Shown here one piece after another: positions 1 through 7,112 of a stretch of DNA of 38,524 nucleotides. The stretch is taken from NCBI GenBank assembly GCA_902783035.1, contig CACZPK010000054.1, positions 1 to 38,524 of the forward strand, in the 5' to 3' direction. Each line of letters starts with the position of its first letter. Within the stretch, counting starts at the first letter, position 1. The DNA is from Oscillospiraceae bacterium. GTDB taxonomy: Bacteria > Bacillota > Clostridia > Oscillospirales > Oscillospiraceae. The notes beneath the pieces were generated by a model, which was not told the DNA's origin, ran no database searches, and saw only the letters and a list, made by a program, of their open reading frames with translations. The translations under genes were made by a program, and so were the position numbers.

Positions 1-204
1 GCAGACGTGGAGGTCAAAGTGCGTGTGCGCGTCGATGAAGCCGGGGAAGAGGTAGCAGCCGCTCACATCCACGACCTCGGTGTCCCATGGCGCCTTTGCC
101 ATGACGTGCCCGACGGCCTCGATCTTTTCCCCGTCGATGAGCACGTCCGCGCGTCTGGAGGACTTCCCGCTGACGACGAACCCGCCGCGAAGCAGAGTTT
201 TCAT
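1..204 (-). CDS. Dihydropyrimidinase/hydantoinase, N-terminal fragment
   Basis: The minus strand reads an uninterrupted 68-codon frame from an ATG at 204 down to the window edge, so only the N-terminus is present. The frame shows a beta-rich start (MKTLLRGGFVV), then a FPGFIDAHTHFDL segment. This is the first metal-binding HxH of cyclic amidohydrolases, placed near residue 60 as in dihydropyrimidinases, hydantoinases and allantoinases. An AAGGAG ribosome binding site lies just upstream of the ATG. Family members hydrolyse cyclic ureides such as dihydrouracil or hydantoins in the cytoplasm. The carboxylated lysine and the remaining ligands are outside the window, so the exact substrate cannot be assigned. 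It is transcribed divergently from the ABC transporter operon. Confidence 0.8.
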   Translation of the reverse strand, partial: MKTLLRGGFVVSGKSSRRADVLIDGEKIEAVGHVMAKAPWDTEVVDVSGCYLFPGFIDAHTHFDLHVC

Positions 205-239
205 AGGCGTTGCTCCTTTACACAAATGATTTCCCGTAT

Positions 240-278
240 AGGATAGCACAACTCGCCGAAGATTTCCATAGCGAGTTG
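240..278 (-). promoter_or_regulatory. Putative hydantoinase promoter with 8-bp inverted repeat
   Basis: On the minus strand TATCCT (240-245) is preceded by TG one base upstream, giving an extended -10 element. The -35 is poor. A perfect inverted repeat, CAACTCGC (249-256) and GCGAGTTG (271-278) with a 14-nt spacer, covers the spacer and -35 zone. That is where a repressor or activator would bind. The repeat is seen directly; its role is inferred. Confidence 0.35.
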
Positions 279-332
279 CATAAAGCGAACAGAGCATCTT
301 CATTAAACCATACAAAATCTACAACAAGATAC

Positions 333-360
333 TTGACTTTTTAGGCATAAGGACTATACT
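333..360 (+). promoter_or_regulatory. Sigma-A type promoter of the Fbp/Afu-like ABC operon
   Basis: TTGACT (333-338) and TATACT (355-360) are separated by 16 bp and lie 65 bp upstream of the lipoprotein start. A short palindrome, CCGAC-TATT-GTCGG (376-389), follows the predicted start of transcription and could be an operator or a 5' stem. The ribosome binding site AGGAGG is at about 412-417. Confidence 0.7.
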
Positions 361-424
361 AAGCCCTGTGAAGTTCCGACTATTGTCGGTACACATGAAA
401 TGAAAAAGTATAGGAGGAAGGAAC

Positions 425-1594
425 ATGAAGAAAGTATTTGCGATCGCACTGTCCCTGATTATGGTGCTGAGCCTGCTCGCCGGCTGCGGCGGCGGTGGCA
501 GCAGCGCACCCGCCGAAACCACCCCGGCGCCCGCCGCGACCACGCAGCCCGCCGAAACCGGCACGGAGCCCGCGCCTGCCGCCGACCCGATGGAAGAGCT
601 GATCGCCGCGGCGAAGGCCGAGGGCGAGCTGGTCGTCTACGGCTCCTGCGAGGAGGACTACCTCTCCGCCGCCTGCGCGAACTTTGAAAAGCTCTACGGC
701 ATCAAGACGCAGTATCAGCGCCTGAGCACCGGCGAGGTGCCGACCAAGATCGAAGAGGAGAACGGCAACCCCTCCGCGGACGTCTGGTTCGGCGGCACGA
801 ACAACCCCTATGATACCGCGGCGGCAAAGGGCCTGCTGGACAACAGCTATGTGCCTGTGAATGCCTCCCACCTGACCAAGGATATTTATAAGGACCCCAA
901 CGGCTACTGGTATGGCATTTACACCGGTATCCTCGGCTTCATGGTGAACAAGGACGAGCTGGACCGTCTGGGACTTCAGGCGCCGCAGACCTGGGACGAT
1001 CTGCTCAAGCCCGAGTATAAGGGCCTGATCTGGCTGTCCAACTACAACACCGCCGGCACGGCGAAGCTGGTTGTCAACACCATGCTCCAGATGAAGGGCC
1101 ATGATGCGGGTATCCAGTACCTTGCCGACCTCGACAAGAACATTCAGGTTTACACCAAGTCCGGTTCCGGCCCGAGCAAGAATGTCGGCACCGGCGAGTG
1201 CGTCATCGGCATCGGCTTCCTGCATGACGGCATCACCCAGATCGTGGACAACGGCTACGGAAACATCCAGCTTATCATTCCCGCGGACGGCACGTCCTGC
1301 GAGATCGGGCCGGTTGCCATCTTCAAGGGCGCGAAGCACCTGGAGGAAGCTAAGCTGTTTATGGAGTATGCCCTCAGCCCCGAATGCGTGGAGCTTGCGG
1401 CGAGCAACGGCTCGTATCAGTTCCTCGTCATCGACAACGCAAACCAGCCGCAGCAGGCCATTGATTTCGGCCTCGATCCCAGTCTCGTTTGGGACGGCTA
1501 CGACTTTGCGGACGCGGCGGCAAACACCGCCAAGTACGTCGAGGAAGTCATGGCGGCGCTCAACGGCGGCGACGACCGTTTCAAGACGGAATAA
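425..1594 (+). CDS. ABC transporter substrate-binding lipoprotein, Fbp/Afu family
   Basis: This 389-residue protein begins with a lipoprotein signal (hydrophobic stretch, then LLAGC with Cys21 as the lipidation site) and a Gly/Ala/Pro/Thr linker to about residue 57. The mature domain starts with ELVVYGS and carries features of the iron(III)/sugar-phosphate binding subgroup of extracellular solute-binding proteins: a YTGILGFMVNK segment and TWDDLLKPEYKG near residue 189. It would capture ligand outside the membrane and deliver it to the downstream permease. Annotation pipelines would probably call it iron(III)-binding, but the cotranscribed kinase and isomerase argue for a sugar or sugar phosphate. 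AfuA, a member of this family, binds hexose phosphates. Ligand choice is inference. Confidence 0.85.
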   Translation: MKKVFAIALSLIMVLSLLAGCGGGGSSAPAETTPAPAATTQPAETGTEPAPAADPMEELIAAAKAEGELVVYGSCEEDYLSAACANFEKLYGIKTQYQRLSTGEVPTKIEEENGNPSADVWFGGTNNPYDTAAAKGLLDNSYVPVNASHLTKDIYKDPNGYWYGIYTGILGFMVNKDELDRLGLQAPQTWDDLLKPEYKGLIWLSNYNTAGTAKLVVNTMLQMKGHDAGIQYLADLDKNIQVYTKSGSGPSKNVGTGECVIGIGFLHDGITQIVDNGYGNIQLIIPADGTSCEIGPVAIFKGAKHLEEAKLFMEYALSPECVELAASNGSYQFLVIDNANQPQQAIDFGLDPSLVWDGYDFADAAANTAKYVEEVMAALNGGDDRFKTE

Positions 1595-1629
1595 TTCCAC
1601 ATCAAAATCAACTGGATCAATCGCGAACG

Positions 1630-1663
1630 AGCGGGGGACGACGGTACACCGCCGTCCCCCGCT
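1630..1663 (+). other. Intercistronic stem-loop between lipoprotein and permease
   Basis: AGCGGGGGACG (1630-1640) pairs perfectly with CGTCCCCCGCT (1653-1663), with three further inner C/G pairs possible. No T-run follows, so it is unlikely to be a terminator. Such stems often protect the abundant binding-protein mRNA from 3' exonucleases and lower downstream expression; that role is inferred. Confidence 0.6.
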
Positions 1664-1703
1664 TCCATGTTCCCCTCATGTGTGAAAGGAGGAGTCCCCC
1701 GAT

Positions 1704-3413
1704 ATGGCAACGACGCAAGGCGCGGCGCTGGATCGGAAAAAGCTGATGGCCGACCCCATCATGGTGACCACCATCGTCGTACTGATAACGTTTTTGACGC
1801 TGTTCATTCTGTACCCTCTTGCCATTTTGCTGATCGACAGCCTGTACGGCGCGAACGGGCTGTCGCTTGATACTTTCCGGCGCGTGCTCGCGATGCCGAC
1901 GTTTACGCGCGCGATCAGCAACACACTCAAGGTCGGCTTTGTGGTTGGCATCCTCTCCACGCTCATCGGGCTGCTGTTTGCCTATGTGGAGGTCTATGTG
2001 AAGCTGCACGCCGTTGCGGGCGGGCTTTTTAAGGTCGTTTCGATGCTGCCCGTTGTTTCGCCGCCGTTCGTGCTTTCTTTGTCCATGATCATGCTCTTCG
2101 GCAAGGCGGGGCTTATCACGCGCTTCGTGCTGGGCATCTATGACAACAATGTCTACGGCTACTGGGGCATCGTCATCGTACAGACGCTGACGTTTTTCCC
2201 CGTGTGTTACATGATGCTCAAGGGTCTGCTCAAGAACATCGATCCCTCGCTGGAGGAGGCTGCGCGCGATATGGGAGCGAGCCGCTGGAAAGTGTTCACG
2301 GATGTGACGTTCCCGCTGATGCTGCCGGGTCTCGGCAATGCGTTCCTCGTTACGTTTATCGAGTCCATTGCGGACTTTGCAAACCCGATGATCATCGGCG
2401 GCTCCTACGACACGCTGGCGACGAGCATCTACCTTCAGATCACCGGCGCGTTCGACAAGGAGGGCGCGGCGGCGATGGCAGTGGTGCTGCTTTGCATCAC
2501 ATTGGCAATGTTTGCTGTGCAGAAATATTACCTGGAATCCAAAACAGCCGCGACGCTGACGGGCAAAGCGTCCCGCGCGCGCATGCTCATCGAGGACAAG
2601 AGCGTCAGCATTCCGCTGACCGTTCTCTGCTCGATTTCGGCGCTGTTTGTTATCATGATGTATATTTGCGTGCCCATCGGCGCGATGTTCCCGACATGGG
2701 GCTATAAATTTACGCCGCTGACCTTCAAGTGGTTTGGGCAGGTCTTCAGTAAGTACAAAGGACTCAAGGCGTTCCGTGATTCGTTCATGCTGTCTCTGAT
2801 CGCATCGCCCATCACGGCGCTGCTGTCGATGATTATTTCCTACCTCGTCGTCAAGCGCAAGTTCAAGGCGAAGGGCTTCATCGAAGCGGTTTCCATGCTG
2901 GCGATGGCGGTGCCCGGCACGGTGCTCGGCGTCGGTTATATCCGCGGTTTCTCCGGCGGACTGTTCCACACGGGGTTCCTCGGCGGTATCTATGGTACGG
3001 GCCTGATCCTGATCATCGTGTTCGTCGTGCGCTCGCTGCCGACCGGCACGCGCAGCGGTATTTCCGCCCTGCGCCAGATCGACAAGAGCATTGAGGAATC
3101 CGCCTACGACATGGGCGCAGACAGCCTGAAGGTGTTTATGACTGTGACGCTGCCGCTCATCAAGGATTCGTTCCTCAGCGGACTTGTGACCGCGTTTGTG
3201 CGTTCGATCACGGCAATTTCCGCCATCATCCTGCTCGTGACGCCGTCGTATCTGCTCATCACGGTGCAGATCAACGAGTTTGCGGAGAAGGGAGCGTTCA
3301 GCATCGCCTGCGCGTTTGCAACGATCCTGATCCTCATCACCTATGGCTCCGTGCTATTGATGAACGTGTTGATGAAGTACTTCGGGACCAGCCGCAAAAT
3401 CAAGGAGGAATAA
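1704..3413 (+). CDS. ABC transporter permease, fused two-module Fbp/Afu type
   Basis: This integral membrane protein of 569 residues contains two binding-protein-dependent permease modules in one chain, as in FbpB/AfuB proteins. Each half has several hydrophobic helices and one EAA loop, the contact with the ATPase: EEAARDMGAS at 184-193 and EESAYDMGAD at 464-473. The second loop is followed by VTLPLIKD. The ATG has AAGGAGG about 11 bases upstream. With the ATPase at 3547 and the lipoprotein at 425 it makes a complete importer. No truncation is visible. Confidence 0.9.
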   Translation: MATTQGAALDRKKLMADPIMVTTIVVLITFLTLFILYPLAILLIDSLYGANGLSLDTFRRVLAMPTFTRAISNTLKVGFVVGILSTLIGLLFAYVEVYVKLHAVAGGLFKVVSMLPVVSPPFVLSLSMIMLFGKAGLITRFVLGIYDNNVYGYWGIVIVQTLTFFPVCYMMLKGLLKNIDPSLEEAARDMGASRWKVFTDVTFPLMLPGLGNAFLVTFIESIADFANPMIIGGSYDTLATSIYLQITGAFDKEGAAAMAVVLLCITLAMFAVQKYYLESKTAATLTGKASRARMLIEDKSVSIPLTVLCSISALFVIMMYICVPIGAMFPTWGYKFTPLTFKWFGQVFSKYKGLKAFRDSFMLSLIASPITALLSMIISYLVVKRKFKAKGFIEAVSMLAMAVPGTVLGVGYIRGFSGGLFHTGFLGGIYGTGLILIIVFVVRSLPTGTRSGISALRQIDKSIEESAYDMGADSLKVFMTVTLPLIKDSFLSGLVTAFVRSITAISAIILLVTPSYLLITVQINEFAEKGAFSIACAFATILILITYGSVLLMNVLMKYFGTSRKIKEE

Positions 3414-3439
3414 CGCAGCCGCGCTGTATTTGAAATGCC

Positions 3440-3509
3440 GCATTTTCCGCTGCCGGCGCGGCAGCCGGAAATGCATGGCGCAAACCTGCCGTATGGAGGT
3501 GCTTGCGCC
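3440..3509 (+). other. Two tandem stem-loops between permease and ATPase genes
   Basis: The first stem (3440-3454 with 3460-3474, loop GGCGC) pairs at about 14 of 15 positions. The second is GGCGCAA (3477-3483) with TTGCGCC (3503-3509). Neither is followed by a T-run. They occupy most of the 133-bp gap before the ATPase gene, whose AAGGAGG lies at about 3531-3537. They may tune the expression ratio or mRNA stability; nothing else is seen in this gap. Confidence 0.5.
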
Positions 3510-3546
3510 GGAACGGCGTTTTGAAAGATAAGGAGGAATTTACATC

Positions 3547-4623
3547 ATGGCAAAAGAGAAAAAAGGCGTGCGCCTCGATCATATTTCCAAGATCTATCAG
3601 GACCCCAAAACACACAAGGACTTTTACGCCGTGCACGACACCTCACTGGAGATTGAACCCGGCTCGTTCGTTACGCTGCTTGGCCCCTCCGGTTGCGGCA
3701 AGACCACGACGCTGCGCATGATCGCGGGCTTTGAAAGCCCTGACGAGGGCGAGATCTACCTCGGCGGCGAGCCGATCAACGCCCTGACGCCCAACAAGCG
3801 CGACACGGCGATGGTGTTCCAGAGCTACGCGCTGCTGCCACACTACAATATCTTCGATAATGTCGCCTACGGACTCAAACTGCGCAAGCTGGACAAGGAT
3901 ACCATCCATACGAAGGTGCTCGATATCCTCAAGCTCGTCGGACTGGAGGGCATGGAGGCGCGTATGACCAACCAGCTCTCCGGCGGGCAGCAGCAGCGCG
4001 TCGCGCTTGCGCGCGCACTTGTGCTGGAGCCGGGCGTGCTGCTTTTCGACGAGCCGCTTTCCAACCTCGACGCAAAACTGCGCGTTTCGATGCGTACGGA
4101 GATCCGCCGCATCCAGCAGGAGGCGGGCATCACCGCCGTCTACGTTACCCACGACCAGAGCGAGGCAATGGCGCTGTCCGACAAGATCATCATTATGGAG
4201 AAGGGCGTCGTGTCCCAGATGGGTACGCCGCAGGAGATCTACTACCACCCGAAAAACGAATTTGTGGCGGACTTTATCGGCGATGCGAACTTCCTCAAGG
4301 GGAAAATGCTCCGCCATGAGGGCTCGGACGGCATCGTGAGCCTTGGCGGCACGGAGGTGCGTGTCGCGGCGGCAGAGAACGTGACCGACGGCGCGGAGAC
4401 CACGGTCGTGCTGCGTCCGGAATCCACAGTGCTGGGCGACACGGGGTATTTCCCGGTCAAGGTCGTGGTGTCCAGCTTCATGGGCGCGTATCAGCTCTAT
4501 CATGTCATGCTGGGAGACGTGAAGCTCATCATCCATGAGTACAACCCGAAGGGCAAGAAGATCTACGCCATGGGGGAGACCGCGTACATTCACTTCGAAC
4601 CGGGCAACGCCCACTGCATTTGA
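3547..4623 (+). CDS. ABC transporter ATP-binding protein, Fbp/Pot type
   Basis: The 358-residue ATPase energises the importer encoded just upstream. Walker A is GPSGCGKTT (46-54), the signature LSGGQQQR begins near 143, Walker B LLFDEP near 165, and the switch histidine lies in YVTHDQSEAM. After the nucleotide-binding domain (to about 240) a C-terminal beta domain of the TOBE type follows, including the segment VVLRPESTVLGDTGYFPVKV. This layout fits FbpC, PotA and UgpC relatives. The end is three bases from the next gene, so cotranscription with the kinase-like gene is very likely. Confidence 0.9.
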   Translation: MAKEKKGVRLDHISKIYQDPKTHKDFYAVHDTSLEIEPGSFVTLLGPSGCGKTTTLRMIAGFESPDEGEIYLGGEPINALTPNKRDTAMVFQSYALLPHYNIFDNVAYGLKLRKLDKDTIHTKVLDILKLVGLEGMEARMTNQLSGGQQQRVALARALVLEPGVLLFDEPLSNLDAKLRVSMRTEIRRIQQEAGITAVYVTHDQSEAMALSDKIIIMEKGVVSQMGTPQEIYYHPKNEFVADFIGDANFLKGKMLRHEGSDGIVSLGGTEVRVAAAENVTDGAETTVVLRPESTVLGDTGYFPVKVVVSSFMGAYQLYHVMLGDVKLIIHEYNPKGKKIYAMGETAYIHFEPGNAHCI

Positions 4624-4626
4624 ACC

Positions 4627-6363
4627 ATGCTGCGGGACATGCTGATTACCGCGCGCGCCGGACAGCCGCTTTGGCTGCCCGACGTGCGCGCGTCGTTCGC
4701 GGCGGAAGCGGACGGCGCGCCGCTCATGCTGCGCCTGCGCTCCTTTGACGGCAAGACGCGGACTTGGGAGCACCGCCTGCCGCGCTGGCATGACGGCGAG
4801 GAGCGTGCATTGGTGCGCGACTATCTCTGTGCGACGATATACAACACGCTGTCCACATGCGGTGGCGATGCGCTGTATCTGTATGCGGACACGGCTGATG
4901 CGGATGTGTCGGCGCTGCTTGCGGAGCTGCCGGAGTTGTTTCAGATGGATGCGCCGCGCCGCTGCGGGCTTGGCAAGGTCGTGAGCATTGCCGAACGCAT
5001 GAGCCGTGCCTTTGGGGGAGACGGCTTTGCGTTCCGCGTGTGTGCCCTGCGGGAGTTTGTGCCTGTTTCGCCGGAACCGGAACGGATGCCCGGCGGACTT
5101 GCGCCGCGCCTGCGCGCACTCTGTGATGCGGCGGCGGGAAAAAACCTGGTGGGCATTGACGTCGGTGGTACGGATATCAAGCTGGCGGCGTCGAAGCAGG
5201 GACGGCTGGTCGCCGTGAAGGAGTACGATTGGAACCCCGCTTTGTTTACGACGGCGGAGGAAATTGCCGCGCCGATCCTGTTGCTTGCACGGCTGATGCG
5301 CGCCTGCATCGCATCGGACGGGACGGACGAAATGCTTGCGCGTGCGCTGCGCAAGGATGCGAGCGAGGCGGAGATGGAGGCGGCGGTCGCCGCCGCGGAA
5401 GAAAAACTGGACGTCGGCGTTTTGGATGCGGTGGGGCTCAGCTTTCCGGACATTGTGTTGCATGACCGCATCGTCGGCGGTGAGACACCCAAGACCGACG
5501 GCATCCGGCGCAATCGTGCCGTGGATTACAAAACGGAGTTTGCCGGGCTTTCCGCCCTGCGGGAGCGGCTGCTGCCTTTGTGCCGCGGCGCGGGCCGCTG
5601 CCGCATCGTCAACGATGGCAACATAGCGGCGTTCACTGCCGCGATGGAGCTTGCCTGCGGCGGCGCGGACGCGCGCATCGCGCACGGCGTATTTGCGCAC
5701 AGCCTCGGCACTGACCTTGGCACGGGCTGGCTGGATGCGCGGGGCGCCATCCCGCAGATGCCGCTGGAGCTGTATGATCTTTGGCTCGATCTGGGCAGTG
5801 CACCTTCCGCTGCGCTGCCGCCGGCGGATCTGCGCAGCACCCGCAACGAAAATTCGGGACTGCCCGGCGCGCGGCGCTATATGGGGCAGGCGGCGGCATA
5901 TCGCATGGCATACGAACTGGACCCGCGGCTTCTGGACGGCTTTACGGAGGAGAAGAACGGCGTTTTGCGCATACGCACGGCGCCGGAGGATTTGCGCAAG
6001 CCCTGTCTGGAGCATCTGATGCGCTGCGCGGGCGATGGAAACGCCGCCGCACAGGAAGTGTTCCGGCGGATCGGAGAAAACCTTGCAGTGGTGAGCCGCG
6101 AGGCGGAGTACCTGCTGCGAACCGGAACGGATGCGCGTTTCCTGTTTGGGCGCTTTGTGAAGTCGGAGCGCTGTTTTGAATTGCTGTGCGAGGGATTTTC
6201 CAGAGGAGGCGCGGGAAACGTGACCTTGGAGAACGGCGGGGGAGACCTTGCCGAAACACCGTTGATGCGTCAGCTTGCACAGCGGGAGGATGTGACGGTC
6301 GCCCAGTTTGCACAGGCGGTGGGCGGGTTCTATTTTGCCTTGACGGAGGAGGAAACCGTATGA
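4627..6363 (+). CDS. ROK-family sugar kinase-like protein with N-terminal extension
   Basis: The protein is 578 residues. Its C-terminal 400 residues look like a ROK/hexokinase-fold sugar kinase: the phosphate-1 loop IDVGGTDIK at 177-185, NDGN at 329-332 and SLGTDLGTG at 359-367. The usual ROK zinc motif (CxCGxxGC) was not seen. The first 170 residues form an extra domain that I do not recognise. It follows the ABC ATPase by 3 nt and overlaps the lyxose isomerase start (ATGA), so it should phosphorylate a sugar brought in by the transporter, or the ketose made by the isomerase. The ATG at 4627 lacks a clear ribosome binding site and probably depends on translational coupling. Confidence 0.7.
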   Translation: MLRDMLITARAGQPLWLPDVRASFAAEADGAPLMLRLRSFDGKTRTWEHRLPRWHDGEERALVRDYLCATIYNTLSTCGGDALYLYADTADADVSALLAELPELFQMDAPRRCGLGKVVSIAERMSRAFGGDGFAFRVCALREFVPVSPEPERMPGGLAPRLRALCDAAAGKNLVGIDVGGTDIKLAASKQGRLVAVKEYDWNPALFTTAEEIAAPILLLARLMRACIASDGTDEMLARALRKDASEAEMEAAVAAAEEKLDVGVLDAVGLSFPDIVLHDRIVGGETPKTDGIRRNRAVDYKTEFAGLSALRERLLPLCRGAGRCRIVNDGNIAAFTAAMELACGGADARIAHGVFAHSLGTDLGTGWLDARGAIPQMPLELYDLWLDLGSAPSAALPPADLRSTRNENSGLPGARRYMGQAAAYRMAYELDPRLLDGFTEEKNGVLRIRTAPEDLRKPCLEHLMRCAGDGNAAAQEVFRRIGENLAVVSREAEYLLRTGTDARFLFGRFVKSERCFELLCEGFSRGGAGNVTLENGGGDLAETPLMRQLAQREDVTVAQFAQAVGGFYFALTEEETV

Positions 6364-7046
6364 AACGAAGTGCGATCAATGCCGCGCTGCGGGAGATGGA
6401 GAGCATGATCCGGACGTATCGGGTCTCCCTGCCGGACTTTTGCCATTTCACGCCGGAGGACTGGAAGACAAAAGGGCATGAATACGACGAAGTGCGCGAC
6501 AACATGCTGGGCTGGGACATCACGGACTACGGGCTCGGCAAGTTCGACGAGCTGGGCTTTTCGCTTATTACGCTGCGCAACGGGAATCTCAAACTGCGCG
6601 ACAAATATGCCAAAACATATGCGGAAAAACTGCTTTACCTCAAGGAGGGGCAGTACGCGCCGATGCACTTCCACTGGTCGAAGATGGAGGATATTATCAA
6701 CCGTGCGGGCGGCAATGTGCTGATCCGCGTTTACAACTCGGATGCAAACGAGCAGATCGACCGTGAAACACCCGTCACCGTTCATACGGACGGACGCACC
6801 TATACCGTTCCCGCTGGGACACAGGTGTGCCTGACGCCCGGACAGAGCATCACGATCACGCCGCTGCTGTACCACGACTTCACGGTGGAGACGGGCGGCG
6901 GGCCTGTGCTGCTGGGCGAGGTCAGCCAGTGCAACGACGACAACACAGACAACCGCTTTGAACCGCCAATGGGCCGTTTTCCTGCCATTGAGGAAGACGA
7001 ACCGCCCTATCGTCTGCTTTGCAACGAATATCCGCCGGCGCGCTGA
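6360..7046 (+). CDS. D-lyxose isomerase
   Basis: This 228-residue cupin-fold protein matches the D-lyxose ketol-isomerase family over its whole length. Family members interconvert D-lyxose and D-xylulose, and often D-mannose and D-fructose, with a bound divalent metal. Likely metal ligands are His103, His105 and Glu110 in PMHFHWSKMED, and His172 in LLYHDF. The ATG at 6360 overlaps the kinase-like stop codon and is preceded by GGAGGA. It is the last gene of the operon and is followed by a strong terminator. Its presence makes a carbohydrate the likely substrate of the ABC transporter. Confidence 0.85.
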   Translation: MKRSAINAALREMESMIRTYRVSLPDFCHFTPEDWKTKGHEYDEVRDNMLGWDITDYGLGKFDELGFSLITLRNGNLKLRDKYAKTYAEKLLYLKEGQYAPMHFHWSKMEDIINRAGGNVLIRVYNSDANEQIDRETPVTVHTDGRTYTVPAGTQVCLTPGQSITITPLLYHDFTVETGGGPVLLGEVSQCNDDNTDNRFEPPMGRFPAIEEDEPPYRLLCNEYPPAR

Positions 7047-7066
7047 TACGCAATCAAAGAAAAAAC

Positions 7067-7107
7067 GCCGTCCGGAACCGATGCTGGTTCCGGACGGCAT
7101 TATTTTT
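7067..7107. terminator. Bidirectional intrinsic terminator
   Basis: A perfect 13-bp stem (7067-7079 with 7086-7098, loop GATGCT) has a T-rich run on the plus side (TTATTTTT) and an A-run (7060-7065) that serves as the T-run on the minus strand. It ends both the lyxose isomerase operon and the convergent acyl-CoA ligase gene. Confidence 0.93.
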
Positions 7108-7112
7108 GCCGG

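Noticed and set aside
3643-6015. Long minus-strand open frame (790 codons) opposite the ATPase and ROK-like genes, and similar ones at 16435-18333, 1617-2969 and 22673-24016
   Set aside because: The products are rich in Arg, His, Gln and Ala, have no recognisable motifs and lie opposite genes with clear family motifs. They are shadows caused by high GC at codon position 3.
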